64,000 nt of DNA from Paenibacillus hemerocallicola (GTDB taxonomy: Bacteria; Bacillota; Bacilli; Paenibacillales; NBRC-103111), in NCBI RefSeq assembly GCF_006265175.1, contig NZ_VDCQ01000001.1, positions 186,001 through 250,000 of the forward strand, read 5' to 3'. Every line of letters begins with the position of its first letter. Within the stretch, counting starts at the first letter, position 1. Made by a program: the position numbers and the translations under genes. This document shows, in pieces, positions 10,389-20,047 of the stretch. The notes under the pieces were generated by a model that searched no databases, was not told the DNA's origin, and saw only the letters and a program-made list of their open reading frames with translations.

Positions 10389-10502
10389 TCTTTCCGCGTT
10401 CATTAACGATAACGTAATAAAGACCGTTTAAAGACAGATTTTGCGTCATGCAAACCTTGTAATCGGAAAACATTACGAATATGATGTAGGTATGGGGTAG
10501 TC

Positions 10503-10518
10503 TTGTAAACGCTTTACC
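10503..10518 (+). promoter_or_regulatory. Candidate CcpA catabolite-responsive element (cre)
   Basis: TTGTAAACGCTTTACC is a near-palindrome around CG and fits the cre pattern TGWAANCGNTNWCA closely. It lies about 42-57 nt upstream of the first permease GTG, where carbon-catabolite control of sugar transport is expected. Function is inferred. Confidence 0.55.
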
Positions 10519-10559
10519 GTTTCGTTAAGAAACGCAAATCAAACAGGAGGAGTGCAAGA

Positions 10560-11525
10560 GTGAAGACAGATCATGTTGCTACAGGGAACGCAGACGAATC
10601 AACCGGCATCAAGCAAAGGTTCCTCCTGCTCGGAAGAGCGCTTGTCCGCTACAAGTATTTTTACTTGATGATGCTGCCAGGCGTTCTGTATTACATCATT
10701 TATCATTACATTCCGATGGGCGGCTTGATGATCGCGTTCCAAAAGTACAACTTGGGCAAAGGCATTTTCGGCAGCGAATTCGTAGGATTCGAGAACTTCC
10801 GTACCGTATTTACTTCGCCGGATTTCCCGGATCTTATCCGAAATACGCTGCTCATCAGCTTTTACAGAATCGTTTTCAATATGTTGCCGGATGTGCTGCT
10901 AGCGCTCATCTTGAACGAAATCCGGCTGCAGTGGTTCAAGCGCATCATTCAAACGGTAACCTACGGTCCGTACTTTTTGTCGTGGATTATCGTGTACGGT
11001 CTCGTATTCTCGTTCCTTGCACCTGACGCGGGATTGATCAGCACCTGGTGGAGAGACAATACGGGAGAAACGTTGAATCTGCTGACCGATAAAGACTGGT
11101 TCCGTCCGATTCTCATTTTGACCGATATATGGAAGAGCACCGGCTACGGCGCCATTATTTATTTGGCGGCTCTCGCCACGATCAACAATGAGCTTTACGA
11201 GGCGGCCGTCGTCGACGGTGCCGGACGCTGGAGACAAATATGGCACATTACGCTGCCGGGTATCCGGGAAGTTTTCATCCTGCTGCTCATTTTGCGTATC
11301 GGACATATTTTGGACGCCGGTTTCGAGCAAGTTTATATTTTCTTGAACGCTCGCGTGTATGAGGTCGGGGACATTATCGATACTTGGGTTTTCCGACGAG
11401 GAATCGAAAGCTTGGATTTCAGCGTGGCATCCGCGGTCGGTTTTTTCAAATCGGTCATCGGGTTTCTGCTGGTCGTTACGGCGAACAAGGTTTCGAAAAA
11501 ACTCGGCGGGTCCGGGATCTGGTAG
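10560..11525 (+). CDS. ABC transporter permease, LplB/YteP type (carbohydrate import)
   Basis: Integral membrane subunit of a binding-protein-dependent (CUT1) importer, 321 residues with about six hydrophobic segments. It contains the EAA loop that contacts the ATPase, EAAVVDGAGRWRQIWHITLP. The N-terminal segment LMMLPGVLYYIIYHYIPMGG is typical of LplB-type permeases for oligosaccharides or related compounds. The GTG start follows AGGAGGAGTG. It is followed 12 bp later by its partner permease. No solute-binding protein or ATPase gene adjoins, so these must come from elsewhere (in Bacillus a shared MsmX-type ATPase serves many such systems). Confidence 0.88.
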   Translation: MKTDHVATGNADESTGIKQRFLLLGRALVRYKYFYLMMLPGVLYYIIYHYIPMGGLMIAFQKYNLGKGIFGSEFVGFENFRTVFTSPDFPDLIRNTLLISFYRIVFNMLPDVLLALILNEIRLQWFKRIIQTVTYGPYFLSWIIVYGLVFSFLAPDAGLISTWWRDNTGETLNLLTDKDWFRPILILTDIWKSTGYGAIIYLAALATINNELYEAAVVDGAGRWRQIWHITLPGIREVFILLLILRIGHILDAGFEQVYIFLNARVYEVGDIIDTWVFRRGIESLDFSVASAVGFFKSVIGFLLVVTANKVSKKLGGSGIW

Positions 11526-11537
11526 GAGGTCACAGCG

Positions 11538-12425
11538 ATGTCATTCATACTCAAAAAGACCAAATCCGATTATGTTGTCGACTTTTTCATCTACCTGTCC
11601 ATGACATTGTTCGGCTTTGCCACATTGTTCCCCTTGTATTACGTCATAGTCATGTCCATTACTCCGATCGCCGAGGTGCTGCGCAACGGCGGGTTCGTCA
11701 TTTGGCCGAATGAAATCACGACGGAAGCGTACAAATACATTTTCAGCAGCAACCGGATCCCTAACGCATTATGGGTTACGATCAGGGTTACGGTTATCGG
11801 TACGTTTTGCAACTTGCTCATCACTACATTTTTGGCCTATCCGCTGTCAAAAAGATATTTGCCGGGACGCAATATCGTGCTCATGGGTATCGTCTTCACG
11901 ATGCTGTTCTCCGGCGGCTTGATTCCGCTGTATATCGTCGTCAAAGCGACAGGGCTGTTGAACTCGATCTGGGCGCTCATCATCCCGGGTCTCGTTTCTT
12001 CCTTCAACCTGCTTATCATGAAAACTTATTTCGAGAACTTGCCGGGCGAGATTGAGGAAGCGGCCAAGGTGGACGGTTGCAGCGACATGCAGACACTGTT
12101 CAGAATCGTTCTGCCGCTCTCGATGCCGATTATGGCAACGCTCGGCTTGTTCTACGGGGTAGGTCACTGGAATGCCTATTTCGGCGGTATTATGTATTTG
12201 ACCGACAAGGATCTGATGCCGATACAGGTCGTGCTCCGCAATATGATCGTATCGCCAAGCGTGAGCTCCGAGCTCAATGTCAACGCGAGCGACCTGCAGA
12301 CGCTGCCGCCGGAAACGATCAAGATGGCGACCGTCGTCGTGGCCATCATCCCGATCCTGATCGTCTACCCGTTTTTGCAAAAATATTTTGTCAAAGGGAT
12401 GCTGCTCGGTTCCATCAAAGGATAA
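11538..12425 (+). CDS. ABC transporter permease, YtcP type (carbohydrate import)
   Basis: Second membrane subunit of the same importer, 295 residues. It has six predicted spans and the EAA loop EEAAKVDGCSDMQTLFRIVL, and it ends in the common FVKGMLLGSIKG tail. The ATG follows TAGGAGGTCAC. It is paired with the upstream LplB-type gene. The missing binding protein leaves the substrate open; the catabolic genes downstream (from 12665) suggest an amino-acid- or peptide-like compound rather than a plain sugar, but this is inference. Confidence 0.88.
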   Translation: MSFILKKTKSDYVVDFFIYLSMTLFGFATLFPLYYVIVMSITPIAEVLRNGGFVIWPNEITTEAYKYIFSSNRIPNALWVTIRVTVIGTFCNLLITTFLAYPLSKRYLPGRNIVLMGIVFTMLFSGGLIPLYIVVKATGLLNSIWALIIPGLVSSFNLLIMKTYFENLPGEIEEAAKVDGCSDMQTLFRIVLPLSMPIMATLGLFYGVGHWNAYFGGIMYLTDKDLMPIQVVLRNMIVSPSVSSELNVNASDLQTLPPETIKMATVVVAIIPILIVYPFLQKYFVKGMLLGSIKG

Positions 12426-12448
12426 CCGGTGGCACAGCCCGGGAAGAG

Positions 12449-12469
12449 AGGGGCTTATGCTCCTTTTTT
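12449..12469 (+). terminator. Weak Rho-independent terminator
   Basis: A short stem AGGGGC / GCTCCT with a TTAT loop is followed by six T. It may only partly separate the permease genes from the catabolic genes that follow 195 bp later. Confidence 0.5.
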
Positions 12470-12664
12470 CCGTTTCGCCGACGCACAATAATTTCTGCAC
12501 GATCCGTATGGAAACGATTTTCGTTTCTTGCGGATCTTTTTTCTATTTAGAAAAAGTTTTTCTTGATGTGAAAGAATTGCTATGTTACGATGATCGCGAA
12601 AAGTGTTTTCGGGCTCGATTCGGGACCGGAGGCGCGCGAAACAATCGGGGAGTGGATCGAAGCC

Positions 12665-13756
12665 ATGGAGCAATGGGATACTCCATCCGTCCAGATCGAT
12701 TTGGACGTATTGGACCGGAATTTACGGGAGACGGCGAATGCCGCAGCCAGAGCAGGCGTGAAGCTGCGGCCGCACACGAAGACGCACAAAAGCGTCTGGA
12801 TCGCCAAGGAGCAGCTCCGGTACGGAGCGACAGGAATTACGGTAGCCAAGCTGGGCGAAGCGGAAGTAATGGCGGAGGCCGGCATAAACGACATTCTGAT
12901 CGCGTTCCCGGTGATCGGGGCGCCGAAGCTCGAACGGCTCGGAAGGCTGATGGAAAACGCCAAAATTACGCTCAGCACGGATGATGTAGACGTCGCGCGC
13001 CAATTGTCGGCGTTCGGCAGAAGCTTGAATCGGGAAATCTCTCTGTATGTCGACGTGAATACGGGGCTGAACCGGTGCGGCAAGGAGCCCGGCGATGAAA
13101 CGGCCGACGTCGTGAAACGGATTACGGACCTGCCGAATATACGGGTAACCGGTCTGATGACCCATTCCGGACACGCATACGGCTATAACAGCAATGATGC
13201 CGTCCGGGAAATAGCAAAGCAGGAAGCCGAAAGCCTTCTTTTGACGAAAAGGAAGGTGGAGGAAGCCGGCATATCCATCGAAGAGATCAGCGTGGGCTCG
13301 ACTCCGACCTCGAAGTTCGTCGCCGACATAGCCGGTCTCGGCGTGACGGAAATGCGCCCCGGCGCTTACGTATTCGGCGACGGCACGCAATGGACGATGG
13401 GACTGATCGGGCAAGAGCTGCTTGCCATGACGATCGTCGCTACTGTCGTCGGACGTCCGAGACCCGGAACGATCATTATAGATGCAGGCTCGAAAACGCT
13501 TAGCAGCGACGTAAGCAAGTACCATCCGGGCTACGGCATTATTTTGGGGCATTCGGGCGCCGTCATCGAAAGGCTAAGCGAAGAGCACGGCATCGTGAAA
13601 GTTCCGGACAGCGGAGCGTACGAGATCGGTCAGCAATTGAGAATCGTGCCGAATCACTGCTGCGTCGTGACGAATTTGCAGGACCGGCTAACGGGAGTCC
13701 GCAACGGACGGTTCGAGAAATGGCTCCCCGTCGATGCAAGAGGACAAATACGATAA
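12665..13756 (+). CDS. D-threonine aldolase / D-serine dehydratase-fold PLP enzyme
   Basis: Fold-type III (alanine-racemase-like) PLP enzyme that acts on beta-hydroxy D-amino acids, either cleaving them to glycine plus aldehyde or dehydrating them. The PLP-lysine motif RPHTKTHKS is at about residues 35-43, followed by ATGITVAKLGEAEVMAEAG. The C-terminal beta-barrel domain carries a metal-site type HCCVVTN (His-x-Cys) motif, as in eukaryotic-type D-serine dehydratase and DTA. ATG 12665 is preferred, since MEQWDTPSVQIDLDVLDRN is the normal family N-terminus and GGGGAG lies upstream; an in-frame ATG at 12590 would add 25 residues. It is followed by RidA, which fits an enamine/imine-releasing dehydratase. 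Confidence 0.85.
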   Translation: MEQWDTPSVQIDLDVLDRNLRETANAAARAGVKLRPHTKTHKSVWIAKEQLRYGATGITVAKLGEAEVMAEAGINDILIAFPVIGAPKLERLGRLMENAKITLSTDDVDVARQLSAFGRSLNREISLYVDVNTGLNRCGKEPGDETADVVKRITDLPNIRVTGLMTHSGHAYGYNSNDAVREIAKQEAESLLLTKRKVEEAGISIEEISVGSTPTSKFVADIAGLGVTEMRPGAYVFGDGTQWTMGLIGQELLAMTIVATVVGRPRPGTIIIDAGSKTLSSDVSKYHPGYGIILGHSGAVIERLSEEHGIVKVPDSGAYEIGQQLRIVPNHCCVVTNLQDRLTGVRNGRFEKWLPVDARGQIR

Positions 13757-13783
13757 CCCAACTGATGAGAGGATGAAATGATC

Positions 13784-14176
13784 ATGTCTATCGAAATCAA
13801 AGCTCCCAACGCACCGCAATTCCCGCTTCCGTTCTCCCATGCGCTTCGCGCCGGCGACTTCGTGTATGTATCCGGTCAAGTCGGCGTCAATCCGGAAACC
13901 CGCGAAGTCGTAGGAGATACGATCGAAGCGCAAACGGAACAAAGCGTGCGCAACATCGAGACGATTCTGCAGGCGGCCGGCTTGACGCTTGATCATGTCA
14001 TTAAAGTAAACGCACATTTGACGAGTATCTCCGATACACCGGCTTACAATAAAACTTACGAAAATCTGTTCAGCAAGCCTTATCCGACAAGAACGACCGT
14101 GCAGAGCGGGTTGGGCAACTATTTGATCGAAATCGACGTGATCGCATACGCTCCGACCCGCAGAGGAGAAGGCTAA
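13784..14176 (+). CDS. RidA-family enamine/imine deaminase
   Basis: RidA (YjgF/UK114) proteins hydrolyse reactive 2-aminoacrylate and related imines made by PLP enzymes, releasing ammonia. The 130-residue product shows YVSGQVGVNPET and the C-terminal TRTTVQSGL, which carries the conserved arginine that binds the carboxylate, then IEIDVIAYAP. ATG 13784 is chosen for the spacing to GAGAGGAT; ATG 13778 is possible. It lies 27 bp after the PLP enzyme and overlaps the next gene by 1 nt (TAATG), so co-translation is likely. The pairing suggests that it clears the product of the upstream PLP enzyme. Confidence 0.9.
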   Translation: MSIEIKAPNAPQFPLPFSHALRAGDFVYVSGQVGVNPETREVVGDTIEAQTEQSVRNIETILQAAGLTLDHVIKVNAHLTSISDTPAYNKTYENLFSKPYPTRTTVQSGLGNYLIEIDVIAYAPTRRGEG

Positions 14177-15489
14177 TGGACAGAAACGTTCTATCCGATC
14201 GAATCGCGTTATGGATCGAGGGGCACAAGGCGGAATCCGCCGCCTTGGCCTCGGAGCTGGTCCGCATACCGAGCGTAAATCATCCGCCCAATGGAAATGA
14301 AGCCGCTTACCAAACGTATTTCGGCGATCGGCTCCGCTCGATGGGGGCCGAGGTGACGACGTACGAGCTCGACACCGTGCCCGGCCTGAAGGAGCATCCG
14401 GCTTATATGAATACCCGCAACTACGCAGGCCGTCCCAATGTGCACGGCTTGTTCAGCGGAACGGGCAACGGCCGCTCGCTCGTTTTTTCCGGCCACGCCG
14501 ATACGGTATATGAGGGTGTAGAGCCGTGGCAGGACGGCCCTTTCTCGGGGACGATCCGGGACGGCAAGCTGTTCGGACGCGGTTCCTACGACATGAAGGG
14601 CGGAATGGCCGCCGCATTGGAAGCGGTACGGTGCTTGCAGGAGTCGGGTATACGGTTGGCGGGTAACGTATATATAGAAAGCGTAGTAGACGAGGAGCAC
14701 GGAGGGGCGAACGGAACGCTTGCCGGCAGGCTGATGGGGATTAACCCCGATATGGCGATCATCCCCGAGCCGACCAACCTGATTCCGTATCCCGCTCACT
14801 TGGGCGGAGGAATATGGAAGGCGGAGTTTTCCGGCAAAAGCGGTATCGGATTCAATGGCGAAGAACTGATCAGCGCCTTGGATGCGACGGTTTCGTTTGC
14901 CATGCTGCTGCAAAAGTTCAAATTGCGCCTGAACGAGCTTGTGAAGCCGCATCCGCTGTGGAGCCATACGGACAGGGGAATCGACGTAGTCGTATTGTCG
15001 ATCTTGTCGGGCGATACGAAACGCGAGCTTCAGGAGAAGCTGCCTGCGGACGGCAAGCTCAATTTCTGGATCGAGGGTTATCCGGGAATGACGGCCGAGC
15101 AAATTCTCGCGATGCTGGACGAATTTTATGAAAGCGAGCTGCCCCATTTTCCGATCCTCGCCAAATGCCGGCCGACCATCACTCCGCTTATCCGGTATTT
15201 ATCCGGAAGCGAGATGCCGGCCGGACCGCAAACGGATAGCTTTCTCGCGAGCGTCCGCAGCGCGGGCTCGATCGCCCTCGGCCATGAGACGGCACGCGGT
15301 CAAGGCTCTCCGTTCGCCTGCGACGGCTTTATGTTCAACCTGCACAGCCCGACGCCCGCGCTCGTGCTGGGACCGTCCGGTGCCAACGCGCATGCGGCCG
15401 ACGAGCAAATGGATTTGGACAGCTATTACACTTTGATCCGCTGGTATGCCGAGATTATGGTCGATTGGTGCGGAGCGGAAGGGGAATAA
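14176..15489 (+). CDS. M20-family zinc amidohydrolase/peptidase (ArgE/DapE type)
   Basis: Predicted di-zinc hydrolase that removes acyl or aminoacyl groups from an amino acid or small peptide. Metal ligands are visible in FSGHADTVYEG, GRGSYDMKGGMAAALE and VVDEEHGGANG, and the substrate-pocket PEPTNL follows. The C-terminus ends the second catalytic lobe with SGANAHAADEQMDLDSYY. At 437 residues it has the usual length, with lid domain about 190-330. The start overlaps the ridA stop. The next gene begins 3 bp after the stop, so it is firmly within this operon. Confidence 0.9.
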   Translation: MDRNVLSDRIALWIEGHKAESAALASELVRIPSVNHPPNGNEAAYQTYFGDRLRSMGAEVTTYELDTVPGLKEHPAYMNTRNYAGRPNVHGLFSGTGNGRSLVFSGHADTVYEGVEPWQDGPFSGTIRDGKLFGRGSYDMKGGMAAALEAVRCLQESGIRLAGNVYIESVVDEEHGGANGTLAGRLMGINPDMAIIPEPTNLIPYPAHLGGGIWKAEFSGKSGIGFNGEELISALDATVSFAMLLQKFKLRLNELVKPHPLWSHTDRGIDVVVLSILSGDTKRELQEKLPADGKLNFWIEGYPGMTAEQILAMLDEFYESELPHFPILAKCRPTITPLIRYLSGSEMPAGPQTDSFLASVRSAGSIALGHETARGQGSPFACDGFMFNLHSPTPALVLGPSGANAHAADEQMDLDSYYTLIRWYAEIMVDWCGAEGE

Positions 15490-15492
15490 TCG

Positions 15493-16977
15493 ATGGAGCA
15501 AACGAAAACGAACCGTCCCAAAGTCATCGGAGTCGTCGGAGTCGTTCACGAGACGAATACGTTTGCACCCGGCTTGACGGGACTTGACGCCTTTAAAAAC
15601 GATTGGATTGTCGGAACGGCCGCTTTCGTCGATCGCTATACGGGAACGAAGACATCGATGGGCGGCGTGATCGACGCGGCCCGCGATCTCGGCTTGGAGC
15701 TGCGTCCGGGCTTCTACACTCAGGCGACGCCGAGCGGTATGGTGACCGACGACGCTTTCAATGCGATCGCGGACGGGATAGCCGATTCGGCGGATCACGA
15801 TGTCGACGGGCTTGTCGTCATTTTGCACGGTGCGATGGTCGCTTCCTCGTATCCGGACGCGGAAGGAGAAATTTTGCGCCGGCTGCGGGCGAAGTTCGGC
15901 AGAAGCTTGCCGATGGCCGTGACGCTCGATTTGCACGGAAACATCAGTCCGGAAATGGTTGATTTATCGGACATTATCGTCGCCTACGACACGTATCCGC
16001 ATGTCGATACATACGACAGGGCGGTCGAGGCGGTACACCTGTTGAACAGCCAGCTGAAGGGCGATATCAAGCCGGTTCAACGGCTCGTCCATACGCGGAT
16101 GCTGGTCGCTCCGCAAGCGATGCTGACCGCATCGGGGGTTATGAAGGAAATGATGGACCTTGCCTTCGAGCTGGAAAAGGTGCAAGGCGTGCTCAACATA
16201 TCGGTAGCCGGAGGATTCCCATACAGCGATGTCGAGGATGCGGGCATGACGTTCGTCGTCACGGTCGACAATGATCCGGAGCTTGCCGAGCGGTGCTGCG
16301 AGCAGCTGCGGGCGGCCGCCTGGGATCGCAGAGAGCGGTTCACCGTTCAACAGCTGGAGCCGGCCGAAGCGGTAGCCATGGCAGTCCGCCATCCGGAAGG
16401 ACCGGTCATTCTGATCGAAAGCTCGGACAATGTCGGAGGAGGCTCTCCCGCCGATGCGACGCATATATTGCCTCACCTGCTGACGGCTCCGAAAAAAAGC
16501 TTGATCGTGATCCGCGATCCCGAAGCGGCGCGCCTTGCGGCGAAGCACGGAATCGGGGCGGTGCTGCGCTGCGCAATCGGAGGGAAAAGCGACGATCTGC
16601 ATGGCGAGCCCGTCGAGATCGAAGGCCGGATTCGCACTTTGTTCGACGGCAACTATCGCCATATCGGCGCCTATATGACCGGCCAGTACGCGCGGATGGG
16701 CTTGACCGCCGTAATCGAATGCGGCAACGTTACGGTCGTTTTGACCGAAGAGCGGGTTGCCCCGTGGGATCCGGGCCACGTCAAGTTCGTCGGGCTTCAG
16801 CCCGAGCAATTCCATATGATCGTAGTGAAAGCGGCCATTGCCTGGAGAACCGCTTTCGGCGATGTGGCCAAGCTCGTGATCGAGGTGGACACTCCGGGCT
16901 GCTGTACGGCCAATATGCACCGTTTTCGTTACGAAGCCGTAAAAAGACCGATTTATCCGTTGGATTCGATCGAATAG
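15493..16977 (+). CDS. M81-family metallopeptidase (MlrC-like)
   Basis: MlrC-family zinc peptidases open peptide bonds in linear non-ribosomal or modified peptides (MlrC acts on linearised microcystin). The N-terminal domain has the family signature HETNTFAPG near residue 17 and DGLVVILHGAMVASSYPDAEGE with TLDLHGN; the C-terminal MlrC_C domain includes SSDNVGGGSPADATHIL. It is 494 residues, complete. It starts 3 bp after the M20 gene. Many M81 proteins lie in small-molecule degradation clusters, which fits the neighbours; the substrate is unknown. Confidence 0.88.
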   Translation: MEQTKTNRPKVIGVVGVVHETNTFAPGLTGLDAFKNDWIVGTAAFVDRYTGTKTSMGGVIDAARDLGLELRPGFYTQATPSGMVTDDAFNAIADGIADSADHDVDGLVVILHGAMVASSYPDAEGEILRRLRAKFGRSLPMAVTLDLHGNISPEMVDLSDIIVAYDTYPHVDTYDRAVEAVHLLNSQLKGDIKPVQRLVHTRMLVAPQAMLTASGVMKEMMDLAFELEKVQGVLNISVAGGFPYSDVEDAGMTFVVTVDNDPELAERCCEQLRAAAWDRRERFTVQQLEPAEAVAMAVRHPEGPVILIESSDNVGGGSPADATHILPHLLTAPKKSLIVIRDPEAARLAAKHGIGAVLRCAIGGKSDDLHGEPVEIEGRIRTLFDGNYRHIGAYMTGQYARMGLTAVIECGNVTVVLTEERVAPWDPGHVKFVGLQPEQFHMIVVKAAIAWRTAFGDVAKLVIEVDTPGCCTANMHRFRYEAVKRPIYPLDSIE

Positions 16978-17002
16978 ACATCGACTGGAGAGGGGAAACA
17001 AG

Positions 17003-18322
17003 ATGAAAACTTTTGAGAAATCCCGCGCGAAGCTTGCGGAAGCGAAGCAAGTATTGGCAGGAGGAGTGGCAAGCACGCTTCGCGGCTCGATGAAGCCGAC
17101 GCCGCTTTACGTCGAATCGGCATCGGGCGTAACGGTCAAGGACGTCGACGGAAATGAATATTTGGACTACCAGTTGGCCTACGGTCCGCTAATTTTGGGT
17201 CACGCCCATCCGGGCTTTAACGAGAAAGTAAGCAAGGCGATGGCAAAAGGGATTACGTATGGCTTGCAGCACGACGGAGAAATCGAGCTGGCGCGCCGTC
17301 TGACCGAAGTATTGCCGTGCGCCGACAAAGTCGTCCTAAGCGGATCCGGCACGGAAGCGGTCATGCTGGCGCTTCGATTGTCCCGCGCCTATACGGGCAA
17401 GAGCAAGGTGGTCCGGTTCCACGGCCACTATCACGGCTGGTCGGACTCGATCTTCACCTCTTTTCCGAGTCCGGACATGATGCAGAAGGCGACCTCCGCC
17501 GCCGCAGACAGCGTGCCTCCTGGCACGAAAGGGCAGAGCGAGCTTAGCTTGCAGGACGTCATCCTGCTGCCTTGGAACGAGCCCGAGACGCTGGAGGCGA
17601 CGCTCCGCGCGCATGCGCACGAAATCGCGGCCGTCATTTCCGAGCCGGTCATGTGCAACTCCGGCTGCATTTTGCCGCTGCCCGGCTATTTGGAACAAAT
17701 TCGCGAGTTGACACGCGAGCTGAATATCGTGTTTATTATGGATGAAGTAATTACCGGCTTCAGGCTCAGCCCTGGCGGCGCACACGGCCGGTTCGGAATC
17801 AACCCGGATCTCGTGACGGTCGGGAAGGCGCTTGGCGGCGGTATCGCGGTCAGCGCTGTCGGCGGACGCAAAGAAATATTCGAGCTGATCGATTCGGAGC
17901 AGGTGAGCCACCTCGGTACGTTGAACGGCAACGGAGTAGCCACTTCCTCCGCTCTGGCCGTACTCGAGCTGCTGACCGAAAACGACGGCGCCGTTTATGG
18001 TAAAATGGAGGACAATGCGATCAAGCTGGCAACCGGAATTCGCGTTTTGTTCGAAAAGCATGGTCATCGCGGCGTAGTCAACCAAATCGGGCCGGTATTC
18101 CATTTCATGTTCATCGAAGAAGACGAAGTCACGCATTTCGATACGTTCCAAAAGCGCAATTCGGGCAAATACGCCAAATTCGCCGAGCTGATGCTGGACG
18201 AAGGCGTTCTCGTTCGGCCGAACGGACTGTGGTATATTTCGACCGTCCATGAGGCGGATCATATCGAGAAGACGCTGCAGGCGATCGACCGGGTGTTCGT
18301 GCGGCTGACGGAGGGGAACTGA
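17003..18322 (+). CDS. Class III PLP aminotransferase (GSA-aminomutase-like)
   Basis: Fold-type I PLP enzyme of the omega-aminotransferase group. It has [21 protein letters not shown] (cofactor phosphate site), [20 protein letters not shown] and the PLP lysine in [11 protein letters not shown]. The 439 residues match glutamate-1-semialdehyde aminomutase-like proteins that act outside heme synthesis. The location inside a degradation operon argues for an amine or beta/omega-amino-acid transaminase rather than HemL. The start ATG follows GAGAGGGG. Confidence 0.88.
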   Translation: MKTFEKSRAKLAEAKQVLAGGVASTLRGSMKPTPLYVESASGVTVKDVDGNEYLDYQLAYGPLILGHAHPGFNEKVSKAMAKGITYGLQHDGEIELARRLTEVLPCADKVVLSGSGTEAVMLALRLSRAYTGKSKVVRFHGHYHGWSDSIFTSFPSPDMMQKATSAAADSVPPGTKGQSELSLQDVILLPWNEPETLEATLRAHAHEIAAVISEPVMCNSGCILPLPGYLEQIRELTRELNIVFIMDEVITGFRLSPGGAHGRFGINPDLVTVGKALGGGIAVSAVGGRKEIFELIDSEQVSHLGTLNGNGVATSSALAVLELLTENDGAVYGKMEDNAIKLATGIRVLFEKHGHRGVVNQIGPVFHFMFIEEDEVTHFDTFQKRNSGKYAKFAELMLDEGVLVRPNGLWYISTVHEADHIEKTLQAIDRVFVRLTEGN

Positions 18323-18323
18323 C

Positions 18324-19082
18324 ATGAGGCTCTCCGGCAAAGTCGCGCTCGTTACGGGCGGTTCTCACGGCATCGGTCAAGCGGTCGTGCTCCGGTACGC
18401 GCGGGAAGGCGCGAAGGTTGCGCTGTGCGGCAGAGGAAAAGCCGCGCTTGAGGAAACGGTCGCCTTGATCCGGGAGCAGGGCGGGGAGGCGCTCGCCTTC
18501 GAAACCGACGTTTCCGACAAAGGCCAGGTCGATCGGTTGATCGACGGCATCGTGGAGCAATGGGGCAGGCTCGATATTGTGGTGAACAATGCCGGCATTT
18601 GCGAGGTATCGCCCTTCCTGGATATTACGGAAGACCAATGGGACCGCCATATGAATATTAACCTGAAGGGCGCCTTCCTCGTCAGTCAGCGCGCGGCCCG
18701 CGAGATGGTGCGTCTGGGAAGCGGAGGCTCGATCATCCAGATGTCGAGCGTAAACGGCATTCAGGCGGAAAGCGATCAGGTTCATTACAATACGACCAAG
18801 GGCGGCATGATCAATTTATCGATGTCCATGGCGCTGGAGCTGGCGGAGCACGGCATCCGCGTTAATGCGCTTTGCCCCGGCTTTATCGAGACCCGGCTGA
18901 CAAAGCCGCTGATCGACAACCCTCCGGCCATCGCCGACTATTTGCGCACGGTCCCGATGAAACGGGTAGGCCAACCGGAGGAGATCGCCTCCGCGGCCTT
19001 GTTCCTGGCATCGGATGATTCGTCGTACGTGACCGGAACTTCCATGGTCGTCGACGGCGGACAACTGATCAAGCTATCTTAA
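18324..19082 (+). CDS. Short-chain dehydrogenase/reductase (FabG-like)
   Basis: Classical SDR of 252 residues: NAD(P) site TGGSHGIGQ (11-19), NNAGI, catalytic Ser in [13 protein letters not shown] (Tyr-x3-Lys) and CPGFIETRL. It starts 1 bp after the aminotransferase stop with an in-gene ribosome site (GGAGGGG), so the two are translationally coupled. A likely role is the reduction or oxidation of the carbonyl formed by the transaminase; this is inference. Confidence 0.9.
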   Translation: MRLSGKVALVTGGSHGIGQAVVLRYAREGAKVALCGRGKAALEETVALIREQGGEALAFETDVSDKGQVDRLIDGIVEQWGRLDIVVNNAGICEVSPFLDITEDQWDRHMNINLKGAFLVSQRAAREMVRLGSGGSIIQMSSVNGIQAESDQVHYNTTKGGMINLSMSMALELAEHGIRVNALCPGFIETRLTKPLIDNPPAIADYLRTVPMKRVGQPEEIASAALFLASDDSSYVTGTSMVVDGGQLIKLS

Positions 19083-19158
19083 TTGCACCGTTTATAAGCC
19101 AAGAAGGCTGCGTTCCGCTTCGGGAACATTCTGCCAAGCTCGCCGGAAAGGGGTATTT

Positions 19159-19938
19159 ATGAAAGAGACCGAGAAGCAAACGACTACGGTAAAATCCGCC
19201 GACCGGGTGTTGGATATATTCGAGCTGTTCGCCGAGCGGCACGAGCCGATCAATTTGACGGAGCTGTCGCGGGAATTGGAAATGCCGGCAAGCAGCGCCT
19301 ACAAGCTGCTGCAAAACTTGCTCGCGCGCGGGTACCTGGAGTCCGACAAACAGGGCAAGACGTTCCGTCTCGGCTACAAGCTGTTCGAAATCGGCAGCAA
19401 ATACGCCCAGCGGACCGATCTTGCCGGCGAATTCCAGCTTTCCGCGCAAAAAATGATCGACGACATCAACGAGTCGGTATTTTTGACGATCCGCAATGGG
19501 GAAATGGCGCTTTATATCGCCGAGAAGCAGAGCACCCATCCGGTTCGCTTCGTTTCGCACCTCGGCATGCAGCTGCCGCTACATGCGACGGCTATGGGGA
19601 AGGTGCTGCTCAGCGGAATGCCGGAGGTGGAGATTGCGAAGCTTTATCCGGATAAGCAGTTGGGCAGGCTGACGGATACGACCATAACCGATTTCGGAGA
19701 ATTGATGAAGCAGATCGACCGAATCCGGGCAGACGGAGTCGGATATAGCATTGGCGAATCGGTTCACGGCATACGCTGTGTCGCCGCACCGATTTATGGG
19801 GCTTCGGGACAGATCGTATCCGCATTGGGCGTGTCGATGCCGGAATCGAGATGGGAGCCGGTCATGTGGGAGCGAATCGGACAATCCGTTCTGCAAGGAG
19901 CCAAAGAAATCAGCACGAAGCTTTATTATATGCCGTAA
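19159..19938 (+). CDS. IclR-family transcriptional regulator
   Basis: Likely local regulator of the surrounding catabolic genes. The N-terminal winged helix (about residues 14-75) reads ADRVLDIFELFAE...LTELSREL...SSAYKLLQNL. The C-terminal IclR effector domain includes LPLHATAMGKVLLSGM and GVGYSIGESVHGIRCVAAPI. At 259 residues it is a typical length. Same strand as the operon, 76 bp after the SDR gene; an own promoter is possible. Family members usually bind small aromatic or carboxylic acid effectors. Confidence 0.92.
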   Translation: MKETEKQTTTVKSADRVLDIFELFAERHEPINLTELSRELEMPASSAYKLLQNLLARGYLESDKQGKTFRLGYKLFEIGSKYAQRTDLAGEFQLSAQKMIDDINESVFLTIRNGEMALYIAEKQSTHPVRFVSHLGMQLPLHATAMGKVLLSGMPEVEIAKLYPDKQLGRLTDTTITDFGELMKQIDRIRADGVGYSIGESVHGIRCVAAPIYGASGQIVSALGVSMPESRWEPVMWERIGQSVLQGAKEISTKLYYMP

Positions 19939-20047
19939 GCGAAGCTTCACATAAAAATCTTTAAATGGTGTTTACATGCCGCCCCGCTTGAATTACCATA
20001 GAGAATGACGGTTCAATCCGACGCAAGCCGGGAGGCTCAGACGACTG

